Assembly (NCBI GenBank): GCA_036377415.1
Contig: DASUYK010000089.1
Span: 1-15,969 of the forward strand
Length of the DNA stretch: 15,969 nt
DNA from: DASUPK01 sp036377415
GTDB lineage: Bacteria > Actinomycetota > Thermoleophilia > Solirubrobacterales > 70-9
Direction: 5' to 3'
In this document: positions 6,369-12,642 of the stretch, in pieces
How positions within the stretch are numbered: the stretch's first letter is position 1
Layout: the number at the start of each line of letters is the position of its first letter
Made by a program: the position numbers and the translations under genes
The notes under the pieces: generated by a model
Databases searched by the model: none
Told to the model about the DNA's origin: nothing
What the model saw: only the letters and a program-made list of their open reading frames with translations

Positions 6369-7643
6369 GTGGACTTCAAGCCCTCGCCTGAGGTCGAGTC
6401 CCTCCGGGAGCGCATCGAGGCGTTCATGGAGGAGCACTGCTATCCGGTCGAGGCCGAGGCGACGCGCGCGCTCGACGAGGAGGTGAAGCCCGGCGTCCCG
6501 TACCCGGAGATCCTCGTCGGGATCAGGGCGAAGGCGAAGGAGGAGGGGCTCTGGAACCTCTTCCTGCCCGACAGCGAGTTCGGCGCCGGTCTCAGCAACT
6601 GGGAGTACGGGATCCTCTGTGAGCAGATGGGTCGCAGCCCGGTGGTCGCGCCGATGGCCTTCAACTGCGCCGCACCGGACACGGGGAACATCGAGATCCT
6701 CGTCGACCATGGAACCCCGGAGCAGAAGGAGCGCTACCTGCGACCGCTGCTCGAAGGGCAGATTCGAAGCTGCTTCTCGATGACGGAGCCCGAGGTCTCC
6801 GGATCGGATCCGACCACTCTGCAGGCGCGAGCGGAGCTCGAGGGGGGCGAGTGGGTGATCAATGGGCACAAGTGGTTCACCTCGGGAGCCAACGGGGCGG
6901 ACTTCGCGATCGCGATGGTCGTCACCGACCCCGAGGCTCCGCCCTACACCCGGGCGAGCATGATCCTCGTCCCCGTCGACACCCCGGGCTTCGAGCTGAT
7001 CCGCAACGTCTCGGTGATGGGGCACGATGGGGGGCCGGGGCACTGCGAGATCCGCTACACGGACTGCCGGGTTCCCGAGTCGAACCTGCTCGGCGAGCGA
7101 GGCGCCGGATTCCTGATCGCCCAAGACCGGCTCGGGCCAGGGCGGATCCACCACTGCATGCGGGCGATCGGGACCGCTGAGCGAGCGATCGAGATGATGT
7201 GCGACCGCGCGAACAACCGTGAGGGTTTCGGCGGCCCGCTCGCAGACAAGCAGTTCGTCCAGGAGTTCATCGCCACCTCGCGGATGGAGGTCGACCAGGC
7301 GAGGCTGCTCACCCTGTACGCCGCCTGGCAGATGGACAGCGAGGGGAAGCGGCGCGCGCGGCAGGCGATCTCGATGATCAAGGTGGTCGCCGCGAACGTG
7401 GTCATGGACGTCCTCGACCGGGCGATCCAGGTTCACGGCGCGCTCGGGATGTCCGACGACACCCCGCTCGCCGGCATGTGGCGCTTCATGCGGATGCTGC
7501 GGGTGGCCGACGGACCGGACGAGGTCCACAAGATGGTGATCGCGCGCCGCGAGCTGAACCGGGCCGCGAAGCGGGCGGAGGCCGTTGCGGGCGAGCGGGC
7601 GAACGGCGCCGGCCAGGCGGAGCCCGCAGAGGCGACGACCTAG
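6369..7643 (+). CDS. Acyl-CoA dehydrogenase, ACAD10/ACAD11 (LvaC/FadE2-like) type
   Basis: A 424-residue flavoprotein starting at GTG. It spans the standard dehydrogenase fold: helical N-terminus, FAD-contacting FSMTEPEVSGSDPT (136-149), WVINGHKWFTSGA (162-174), beta domain, and helical C-terminus with QVHGALGMSDDTPL (354-367). The position that holds YEGT with a catalytic Glu in medium-chain enzymes reads ADGP, so Asp381 is the likely base, as I would expect for the ACAD10/11 group. These enzymes work with an APH-type kinase on 4-hydroxyacyl-CoAs: the phosphorylated intermediate loses phosphate and is rearranged. A kinase of that type is the next gene, on the opposite strand. Ordinary beta-oxidation of a branched or long acyl-CoA is the alternative. 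The last ~25 residues are a low-complexity tail. Confidence 0.88.
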   Translation: MDFKPSPEVESLRERIEAFMEEHCYPVEAEATRALDEEVKPGVPYPEILVGIRAKAKEEGLWNLFLPDSEFGAGLSNWEYGILCEQMGRSPVVAPMAFNCAAPDTGNIEILVDHGTPEQKERYLRPLLEGQIRSCFSMTEPEVSGSDPTTLQARAELEGGEWVINGHKWFTSGANGADFAIAMVVTDPEAPPYTRASMILVPVDTPGFELIRNVSVMGHDGGPGHCEIRYTDCRVPESNLLGERGAGFLIAQDRLGPGRIHHCMRAIGTAERAIEMMCDRANNREGFGGPLADKQFVQEFIATSRMEVDQARLLTLYAAWQMDSEGKRRARQAISMIKVVAANVVMDVLDRAIQVHGALGMSDDTPLAGMWRFMRMLRVADGPDEVHKMVIARRELNRAAKRAEAVAGERANGAGQAEPAEATT

Positions 7644-7672
7644 GTGAGGACGGCGGCCGACCTTCGCGGACC

Positions 7673-8731
7673 CTAGGCCAACCTGTTCACGGCAGCGTCG
7701 GCCGCCTCGGATAAGCGCTGCACGATCTTCGCGAACTCCTCGAATCCCTCGTCGGTCTCGCCGTACTGCCCCGACGAGTAGCGGGCGTAGACGCCCTCGA
7801 GGATGATCGCCAGCTTCCAGTAGCCGAGGGCGACGAAGAAGTCGATCCGGGAAAGGTCTCGGCCGGAGCGCTCCCCGTACAGGGCGCGCACCTCGTCGCG
7901 GTTCGGAAATCCGGGTGTGATCGTGGCCGGGGAGAACAGCGGCATCAGCTCGTCGCCCTCCTCCGACCAGTAGACGAGCAGCATCCCGACGTCCGCAAGC
8001 GGATCACCGAGCGTGCAGAGCTCCCAATCGACCACTGCCGCGACCTCCCCCGCCGGTGTCAGGATCATGTTGTCCAGCCGGTAGTCCCCGTGGACGATCG
8101 TGGCCGGCCCCTGCTCGGGGACCCGAGCGGCGAGGCGGTCGTGGACGTCGTCGACCAACGGCAGCTCCCGTGTCCTCTGCTGCTCCCACTGCCCGTACCA
8201 GCGCTTCAGCTGGCGCTCGACGTAGGCCTGCTTGCGCCCGAGCTCCCCCAGACCGACCGCGTCCGGGTCCACATCATGGATCGCGACGAGCGTGTCGACG
8301 ACGCGCTCGCCGATCGCCCGGCGCTCGCTCTCGTCGAACCGCTTCGCGTCCTCGGCCGAACGCAGGACCGGCCCCTCGACGAACCCCATCACGTAGAAGG
8401 GATCGCCGTTCACCGATTCGTCCTCGCACAGGCCGACCACCGGAGGGACCGGGACCGGAGTCCCCTGGAGCGACGAGATCACGCGATGCTCGCGTCCCAT
8501 GTCGTGGGCGGAGCCCAGCCGCTTTCCGAGCGGGGGGCGACGCAGCGCCCAGGCTCCTCCGGCCGAGTCGTGGACCCCGAAGGTGAGGTTCGACCGACCT
8601 CCCGAGATCCGCTCGAAGGTGAGCGGGGGTCTCGCGCCCGGGACGTTGGCCTCGAACCAGCCCTCGATGCCGGCGCGGTCGATCCCCTCGGGGGCCTCCG
8701 CCGTGGCCGCCTCGTTAGCCTCCTCGCCCAT
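7673..8731 (-). CDS. APH-family phosphotransferase, ACAD10/11-associated (LvaA/FadE36-like)
   Basis: A 352-residue kinase-fold protein. FERISGGRSNLTFGV (39-53) forms the N-lobe glycine-rich region. The Brenner-type catalytic loop HGDYRLDN is at 214-221, and the metal-binding VVDWELCTLGDPLADVGML at 233-251 includes Asp235. The sequence type matches the phosphotransferases paired with ACAD11-like dehydrogenases, not antibiotic kinases. The likely role is ATP-dependent phosphorylation of a hydroxyacyl-CoA. ATG 8731 is chosen because the open frame beyond it runs antisense through the HAD gene, and because TATGCT lies six bases upstream. It faces the dehydrogenase tail to tail with 29 bases between stops, so the two are not co-transcribed. 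Confidence 0.87.
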   Translation of the reverse strand: MGEEANEAATAEAPEGIDRAGIEGWFEANVPGARPPLTFERISGGRSNLTFGVHDSAGGAWALRRPPLGKRLGSAHDMGREHRVISSLQGTPVPVPPVVGLCEDESVNGDPFYVMGFVEGPVLRSAEDAKRFDESERRAIGERVVDTLVAIHDVDPDAVGLGELGRKQAYVERQLKRWYGQWEQQRTRELPLVDDVHDRLAARVPEQGPATIVHGDYRLDNMILTPAGEVAAVVDWELCTLGDPLADVGMLLVYWSEEGDELMPLFSPATITPGFPNRDEVRALYGERSGRDLSRIDFFVALGYWKLAIILEGVYARYSSGQYGETDEGFEEFAKIVQRLSEAADAAVNRLA

Positions 8732-8737
8732 GGCATC

Positions 8738-8743
8738 AGCATA
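8738..8743 (-). promoter_or_regulatory. Predicted -10 box for a leaderless kinase transcript
   Basis: On the minus strand TATGCT is followed by GATGCC and then ATG 8731, the same six-base spacing as at 5049. There is no Shine-Dalgarno sequence. This box helps choose 8731 over the long upstream reading frame. Confidence 0.5.
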
Positions 8744-8773
8744 TGACGGCGCCTCCTCCCAGATAAAACGGGT

Positions 8774-8790
8774 CGCTCCTGAGCGGAGCG
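8774..8790. promoter_or_regulatory. Inverted repeat between the kinase and HAD genes, possible operator
   Basis: CGCTCC (8774-8779) and GGAGCG (8785-8790) form a perfect 6-bp inverted repeat around TGAGC. It lies in the 90-base gap between divergent starts, next to a short AT-rich run (GATAAAAC at 8762-8769). A regulator bound here could control both genes. No regulator gene is adjacent, so the role is inferred only from position and symmetry. Confidence 0.3.
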
Positions 8791-8821
8791 CCCTCGCATC
8801 AATCGGGGCGCCTCGCCTCAC

Positions 8822-9466
8822 ATGGGCAGGCCGATCGTGAGCGAACCTCGCCTTCGGGCCGCCCTCTTCGACTTCGGGGGGGTCCTCACGACCTCGGTCT
8901 GGGACAGCTTCGCGGCCTTCTGCCGTTTGGAGGGCCTCGATCCGGGTGCGATCAAGAACCTCTTTCGCACCGACCCGGAGGCTCTCGCGGACCTTCGAGC
9001 GCTGGAAACAGGCAAGCTGAGCGAGACGGAGTTCGAGACCAGCTTCGGCCGGCGTCTCGGGCTGAGCAGGTCGGATCGCCTGATCGAAAGCATGTTCGCT
9101 GGGATGAAGCCGCTCGAGCCGATGGTCGCGGCGGTCCGCCGGATCAGGGACGGCGGTCTGCTCACCGGCTTGATCTCGAACTCGTGGAGCACCGGGCACT
9201 ACGACCGGGAGCTGCTCGCCGAGCTCTTCGACGATGTCGTGATCTCGGCCGAGGTCGGGCTGCACAAGCCGCAGCCCGAGATCTACCGGCGTGCGGCCGA
9301 GCGACTCGAGGTCGAGCCGGGAGGTTGCGTCTTCATCGACGATCTGCTCGAGAACTGCGAGGGCGCCGAGGCGGTCGGGATGACCGCGGTCCGCCACCGC
9401 GAGCCTTTGGAGACGATTGCGCGGCTCGCGGAGCTCACCGGACTGGAGCTACGCGCCGCCGCCTAG
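8822..9466 (+). CDS. HAD-superfamily hydrolase, ACAD10/epoxide-hydrolase N-domain-like
   Basis: A 214-residue haloacid-dehalogenase-fold protein. Motif I is FDFGGVLT with nucleophile Asp17, motif II is ISNS (118-121), the motif III lysine is Lys149 in HKPQPEIY, and motif IV is the Asp pair 173-174 in FIDDLLEN. Gly19 stands where most HAD phosphatases have the second Asp. That Gly is also seen in YihX-like enzymes and in the HAD part of ACAD10, so it does not exclude phosphatase activity. The substrate is unknown; a phosphorylated product of the neighbouring kinase is one idea. No clear Shine-Dalgarno sequence precedes ATG 8822, and GTG 8837 is a possible alternative start. Confidence 0.83.
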   Translation: MGRPIVSEPRLRAALFDFGGVLTTSVWDSFAAFCRLEGLDPGAIKNLFRTDPEALADLRALETGKLSETEFETSFGRRLGLSRSDRLIESMFAGMKPLEPMVAAVRRIRDGGLLTGLISNSWSTGHYDRELLAELFDDVVISAEVGLHKPQPEIYRRAAERLEVEPGGCVFIDDLLENCEGAEAVGMTAVRHREPLETIARLAELTGLELRAAA

Positions 9467-9471
9467 GGCCG

Positions 9472-9537
9472 TCAGCTCTGGATCCGCTCCTCCAGACGGA
9501 CCGTGGCCACGTCGCCGGCCTCCTTGTCGATCGCCAT
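9472..9537 (-). CDS. Candidate 21-residue small protein with a strong ribosome-binding site
   Basis: A short frame reading MAIDKEAGDV at the start and ending VRLEERIQS before TGA. A near-ideal Shine-Dalgarno sequence, GGAGGTG, lies about three bases before the ATG on the minus strand. That is stronger than at most other starts in the window. It begins 42 bases after the EamA transporter stop and could share its transcript. The peptide is charged and has no membrane segment. I do not recognise it. Its stop lies just beyond the end of the convergent HAD gene. It could be a real microprotein or a relic of a longer gene. Confidence 0.4.
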   Translation of the reverse strand: MAIDKEAGDVATVRLEERIQS

Positions 9538-9579
9538 CCTCACCTCCGCGGGACCCGCCGGGAACCGGGGACTGATCGG

Positions 9580-10419
9580 TCAACTTCCCCCGGCGATCAG
9601 GCCGACGCCGACGAGAGCGAGGATTACTCCCCCCCATTGGATCTGGGCGAGCCGTTCGCCGAGGACGCCGTGGGCAAGCGCGATCGTGAATGCCGGGTAC
9701 ATCGAGCCCCCGACGGCGACCACCGGCAGGATCCCCTTGGTCGAGGCGACCGCGAAGAGCCCGTTGGCGAGGACGTCGAAGAAGCCGATGGCGACCAGCA
9801 CCGGGAGGGCAGCCGGCACCCGGCCGAACCCCGGCCTCGCGACGATCAGGGCGAGAGCGACCGCGGTCACCCCACCGATCCGGACGGCGAGGATCGCCCA
9901 CCCCGGGCGATCCGGCGAGGCGGCATCGATCCCCGTGAAGAAGAGCCCGAAACCGAGCCCGGCAACGATCGCGAGGACGATCGAGCGTCTCGCAACGCCA
10001 CCGTGCTCCGGATGCTCCTCGTAGCCCAGGATGACGACACCCGCGATCGCGACGACGAGCCCGGCAAGCTGCACGGAGCCGGGGTCCTCCCCCTGAGCGA
10101 GCCCGAACGCGATCGGCACGATCACACCGAGAGACGCGATCGGAGCGACGACGCTGACGGTCCCCATCGCCATCGCCGCGTAGAACGCGCCGAGACCGCC
10201 GAGCGAGGCGGCGCCGGCGCAGAAGGCGATCGCGAGCTTGTCGGCCGAAACGGGATCCGCACCGGAGAGGGGAATCAGGATCGCGATGAACAGCAACCCG
10301 GCCGGCTGGGACACCGCCAGCACCGCGAGCACCGGCAGCCGACGGCTCTGGACACCCCCGAGGAAGTCCGAGACCCCCCACGATGCAGCGGAGGCGAGGC
10401 TGAGGACGAGTGCCAGCAA
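9580..10419 (-). CDS. EamA/DMT-superfamily transporter
   Basis: A 279-residue inner-membrane protein with about ten hydrophobic helices in two similar halves, as in drug/metabolite transporters. The first half opens with LALVLSLASAASWGVSDFLG and includes AMGTVSVVAPIASLGVIVPI. The second half has a related segment, ASTKGILPVVAVGGSMYPAF, before VLGERLAQIQWGGVILALVG. EamA proteins export amino acids, metabolites or drugs; the substrate here cannot be told. The best start is TTG 10419, because the frame is closed by a TAG at 10456-10458 and no ATG or GTG falls before the first helix. That TAG is also the stop of the small ORF upstream, which leaves a 36-base gap and suggests co-transcription. Confidence 0.85.
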   Translation of the reverse strand: MLALVLSLASAASWGVSDFLGGVQSRRLPVLAVLAVSQPAGLLFIAILIPLSGADPVSADKLAIAFCAGAASLGGLGAFYAAMAMGTVSVVAPIASLGVIVPIAFGLAQGEDPGSVQLAGLVVAIAGVVILGYEEHPEHGGVARRSIVLAIVAGLGFGLFFTGIDAASPDRPGWAILAVRIGGVTAVALALIVARPGFGRVPAALPVLVAIGFFDVLANGLFAVASTKGILPVVAVGGSMYPAFTIALAHGVLGERLAQIQWGGVILALVGVGLIAGGS

Positions 10420-10455
10420 CCCGCCGGAGTCTGACGAGCGCCGGGCCCGGTCGGG

Positions 10456-10653
10456 CTACTGGCCGAGCAGGCCGTTCACGGTATTGCCGACGCCGTCGAC
10501 GACGCCGTTCACCGTGTCGTCCCAGACTCCCGCCGCCGCTGGTGCCACCGTCGCCACCACCGCCGGGGGGGCCGATATCCGGGAGATCGATCGTCGGGGG
10601 ACGGCGAAGAGAATTGCTCCTGCGAAGCCGCGCGCCACAATCCCCCCCGCCAT
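10456..10653 (-). CDS. Small hypothetical protein with a TVNG/VDG repeat tail
   Basis: A 65-residue frame, not assigned to a known family. It has a hydrophobic N-terminal stretch (GFAGAILFAV), an Ala/Val/Pro-rich middle and a C-terminus DTVNGVVDGVGNTVNGLLG in which TVNG occurs twice, ten residues apart. Similar glycine/asparagine/valine tails occur in small secreted or surface proteins of actinobacteria; I draw that from memory. The hydrophobic part is followed by PRRSISR, so a standard signal peptide is doubtful. No good Shine-Dalgarno sequence precedes ATG 10653; GTG 10638 is an alternative. It lies between the transporter and the kinase pair and diverges from the latter. Confidence 0.45.
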   Translation of the reverse strand: MAGGIVARGFAGAILFAVPRRSISRISAPPAVVATVAPAAAGVWDDTVNGVVDGVGNTVNGLLGQ

Positions 10654-10654
10654 T

Positions 10655-10696
10655 GCGCAAGTAACCCTTTACCCATGTGACTCTTGCGCTTAGTGT
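10655..10696 (+). promoter_or_regulatory. Promoter and inverted-repeat operator of the sensor kinase operon
   Basis: TTTACC (10668-10673) and TAGTGT (10691-10696) are separated by 17 bases, a good -35/-10 pair. GCGCAAG (10655-10661) and CTTGCGC (10683-10689) are a perfect 7-bp inverted repeat flanking the -35 box, with the right arm touching the -10. This is a plausible operator. AGTGTA read on the other strand is TACACT, so a divergent promoter for the small ORF at 10653 may overlap. The site places transcription start near 10703 and excludes GTG 10677 as the kinase start. Confidence 0.5.
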
Positions 10697-10702
10697 ACGG
10701 GA

Positions 10703-10715
10703 GGAGGGCACCTCC
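10703..10715 (+). promoter_or_regulatory. Small leader hairpin containing a Shine-Dalgarno-like sequence
   Basis: GGAGG (10703-10707) and CCTCC (10711-10715) flank GCA in the short leader before ATG 10725. The purine run would be hidden by pairing. It is also about 17 bases from the ATG, too far for ordinary use, so its role in translation is uncertain. Confidence 0.25.
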
Positions 10716-10724
10716 ACAAAAACG

Positions 10725-12236
10725 ATGAGATTCAACCCCTCGTTAACAACGAGGCTGCGGATCGGATTCGCGGTTCTCTTCGTACTCCTCGGCATCGTCT
10801 CGCTGCTCGGGGTCGGACGGCTGTTCCAGATTCGGGTCAACTACGAGGACGACGTCAGCCAGTACTTCGAGCTCGAGCTCGACGCCGAGAGGCTCCGGTC
10901 GGCCTTCATCCTCGAGCAGGCCGCGATGCGGGCGCCCTCCACACGCCAGAGGCCCAACCCGATCGAGCTGAACCGGGCGGCGGACAGCTTCGCCGACGCG
11001 GCGGCTCGGGCTCAGGAGGCCGCCGCAACGGAGGCCGTGCTGGCGGCGAATCTCGAGCAGCTCGTCGCGAGCGAGACCGCATGGAGGCAGGCCGTGGCGA
11101 GGCCTCTCCTCCGAGGTCGGGCGCCCCCGCCGCGAGTCGAGCGCCGACTCACCTCGGCGGTGACGACGAGCACCGACGAGCTCGCCAATTCGACCCGCGC
11201 CGCCCGCGATGGATCGCGAGACGACGCGCGGACGGATACCCGGAACACGACCATCCTCGTCGCGGCCGCGCTGATCGGAGGGGTGCTCGCCGCGCTGGTT
11301 CTCTTCTCCGGGCTGATCAACTCGATGCGCGCGCCCCTGGGCCGGCTGGTCGAGGGAGCGCGGCGGCTCGCCGGCGGCGACTTGAGGACCCGCGTCGAGG
11401 TCGGCGGCCCGGTCGAGATCTCGACACTCGGCATGGCGTTCAACGAGATGGCCAACTCCCTCGAGCGCGACGCCCGCGAGCGCGATCGGGTCGACCAGAT
11501 GAAGGACGACTTCGTCCTCACCGTGTCGCATGAGCTCCGCACTCCCGTAACCGTCGTCAAGGGATTCTCGGAGATGCTCACCGCCCAGCCCCGGTCACTC
11601 AGCTCTCGCCAGCTCGAGGCCGCCGAGGTGATCGCCGAGAGTGCCGGGCAGCTCCAGAAGATGATCAACGACCTCCTCGATCTCGCCCGAAGCGACGCCG
11701 GCAAGCTCCGGATCGAGCCCGAGCCGACCTCGGTGCGCTCCCTCGCCGAGCGGATCGGCCGGCAGATGCGACCGAACTTCGAGGACAAGGACCAGCACCT
11801 CAAGGTCAGCGTCGAGAGGGGGCTGCCTGACGTGATGGCGGATCCGGGCAGGATCGGGCAGGTCCTCGCGAACCTGCTCACGAACGCGAACAGGTACGCG
11901 CCCGAGGGAGCGCGTGTCCGGCTCGCCGCGAGCCGCGTCGAGGACGAGATCGAGTTCGAGGTCACAGACGATGGCCCCGGGCTGGGCGAGGAGGAGCTCG
12001 ATCACGTGTTCGATCGGTTCTGGCGAGCGGAGAGCGGCGACACCCAGGCGGTGGGCGGCACCGGACTTGGACTTGCGATCGCGAAGTCCCTGGTGGAGCT
12101 CCACGGAGGATCGATCTCGGCGCGCTCGAATGCTGGAGAGGGCGCTATTTTCCGGTTCGTGTTGCCGATCGACAATCACGGACGGCCGCCGCGCAAGGGT
12201 TCCACTCGCAAGGTCAAGGCTGAGGCCGCCGGGTGA
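10725..12236 (+). CDS. Membrane sensor histidine kinase (HAMP-HisKA-HATPase)
   Basis: A 503-residue kinase from ATG 10725. A first membrane helix spans about residues 13-31. An extracytoplasmic sensor of roughly 145 residues follows, rich in Ala, Glu and Arg and probably helical. The second helix is at about 176-199, HAMP at 200-253, and the HisKA box has phospho-acceptor His269 in VSHELRTP. The ATPase has N-box Asn387 (LLTNANRYAPEG), the DDGPGL loop at 415-420, a VFDRFWRA F-box and GTGLGLAIA at 445-453. All catalytic motifs look intact. An in-frame GTG at 10677 lies inside the predicted promoter and is not the start. The last four bases overlap the receiver gene start, so the two are partners. 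The sensed signal is unknown. Confidence 0.9.
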   Translation: MRFNPSLTTRLRIGFAVLFVLLGIVSLLGVGRLFQIRVNYEDDVSQYFELELDAERLRSAFILEQAAMRAPSTRQRPNPIELNRAADSFADAAARAQEAAATEAVLAANLEQLVASETAWRQAVARPLLRGRAPPPRVERRLTSAVTTSTDELANSTRAARDGSRDDARTDTRNTTILVAAALIGGVLAALVLFSGLINSMRAPLGRLVEGARRLAGGDLRTRVEVGGPVEISTLGMAFNEMANSLERDARERDRVDQMKDDFVLTVSHELRTPVTVVKGFSEMLTAQPRSLSSRQLEAAEVIAESAGQLQKMINDLLDLARSDAGKLRIEPEPTSVRSLAERIGRQMRPNFEDKDQHLKVSVERGLPDVMADPGRIGQVLANLLTNANRYAPEGARVRLAASRVEDEIEFEVTDDGPGLGEEELDHVFDRFWRAESGDTQAVGGTGLGLAIAKSLVELHGGSISARSNAGEGAIFRFVLPIDNHGRPPRKGSTRKVKAEAAG

Positions 12237-12604
12237 CCCGCCTCCTCGTCGCAGACGACTCCGAGACAGTCCTGCTGATGCTCCAGCGGCGCCTGGAGAT
12301 GGAGGGCTACGAGGTGATCACCGCGACGGACGGGCTCGAGACCCTGGAGCGTCTGAAGGAGGCGAGCTCGAACCAGCTGCCCGATCTCATCCTCCTGGAC
12401 GCGATGATGCCGAACATGTCGGGCCTCGAGGTCCTGGAGGAGCTCCACAGCTCGGGCTCGAAGATCCCGGTCCTGATGATCTCCGCCCACCTCGAAGCCC
12501 AGGAGCCGGAGCGGCTGCGCAAGCTCGGTGTGACCGACTGCATCCCGAAGCCGTTCGAATGGGAGATTCTGATCGGGAGGATCGAGGAGCTGGCCAACCC
12601 CTAG
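12233..12604 (+). CDS. Single-domain response regulator (CheY-like receiver)
   Basis: A 123-residue stand-alone receiver domain. Acidic residues Asp8-Asp9 are followed by the phosphorylation site Asp56 in LILLDAMMP, the switch residue Ser84 in MISAH and Lys106 in PKPF, so all conserved positions are present. There is no DNA-binding or enzymatic output domain. The signal must therefore pass through protein contact or a phosphorelay rather than direct transcription control. The start is GTG 12233, which overlaps the kinase stop (GTGA); the short upstream spacing supports translational coupling. It is very probably phosphorylated by the kinase encoded just before it. Confidence 0.9.
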   Translation: MTRLLVADDSETVLLMLQRRLEMEGYEVITATDGLETLERLKEASSNQLPDLILLDAMMPNMSGLEVLEELHSSGSKIPVLMISAHLEAQEPERLRKLGVTDCIPKPFEWEILIGRIEELANP

Positions 12605-12605
12605 C

Positions 12606-12636
12606 GGGCGCCGCGAAAACGGATCGGATTACGCCC
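12606..12636. terminator. Possible hairpin between convergent genes
   Basis: GGGCG (12606-12610) can pair with CGCCC (12632-12636). An inner CCG/CGG pair encloses CGAAAA. The site lies in the 38-base gap between the receiver gene stop and the helicase gene stop, where a two-way terminator is expected. The stem is short and there is no T-run, so this is weak. Confidence 0.25.
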
Positions 12637-12642
12637 CTCGCA

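Noticed and set aside
6060..7529. Long minus-strand open frame of 489 codons opposite the reductase and acyl-CoA dehydrogenase
   Set aside because: It is a shadow of well-supported plus-strand genes, with low-complexity Arg/Asp/His-rich sequence and no domain.
8732..9397. N-terminal extension of the kinase frame to a 574-residue protein
   Set aside because: The extra 222 codons run antisense through the HAD gene and have no domain. ATG 8731 gives the normal family length and has a promoter box six bases upstream.
9565..9593. CCGGGG/CCCCGG inverted repeat spanning the transporter stop
   Set aside because: The pairing is asymmetric with a long internal loop and part of it is coding, so it is not strong enough to call a terminator.
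10677..10724. GTG start 48 bases upstream of the kinase ATG
   Set aside because: It falls between the predicted -35 and -10 boxes, so it would not be in the transcript, and it adds residues before a normal membrane-anchor start.
9449..10840. Minus-strand open frame of 463 codons across the transporter and the kinase start
   Set aside because: It overlaps the EamA gene in another frame and is Arg/Gly-rich, without the membrane helices seen in the true frame.
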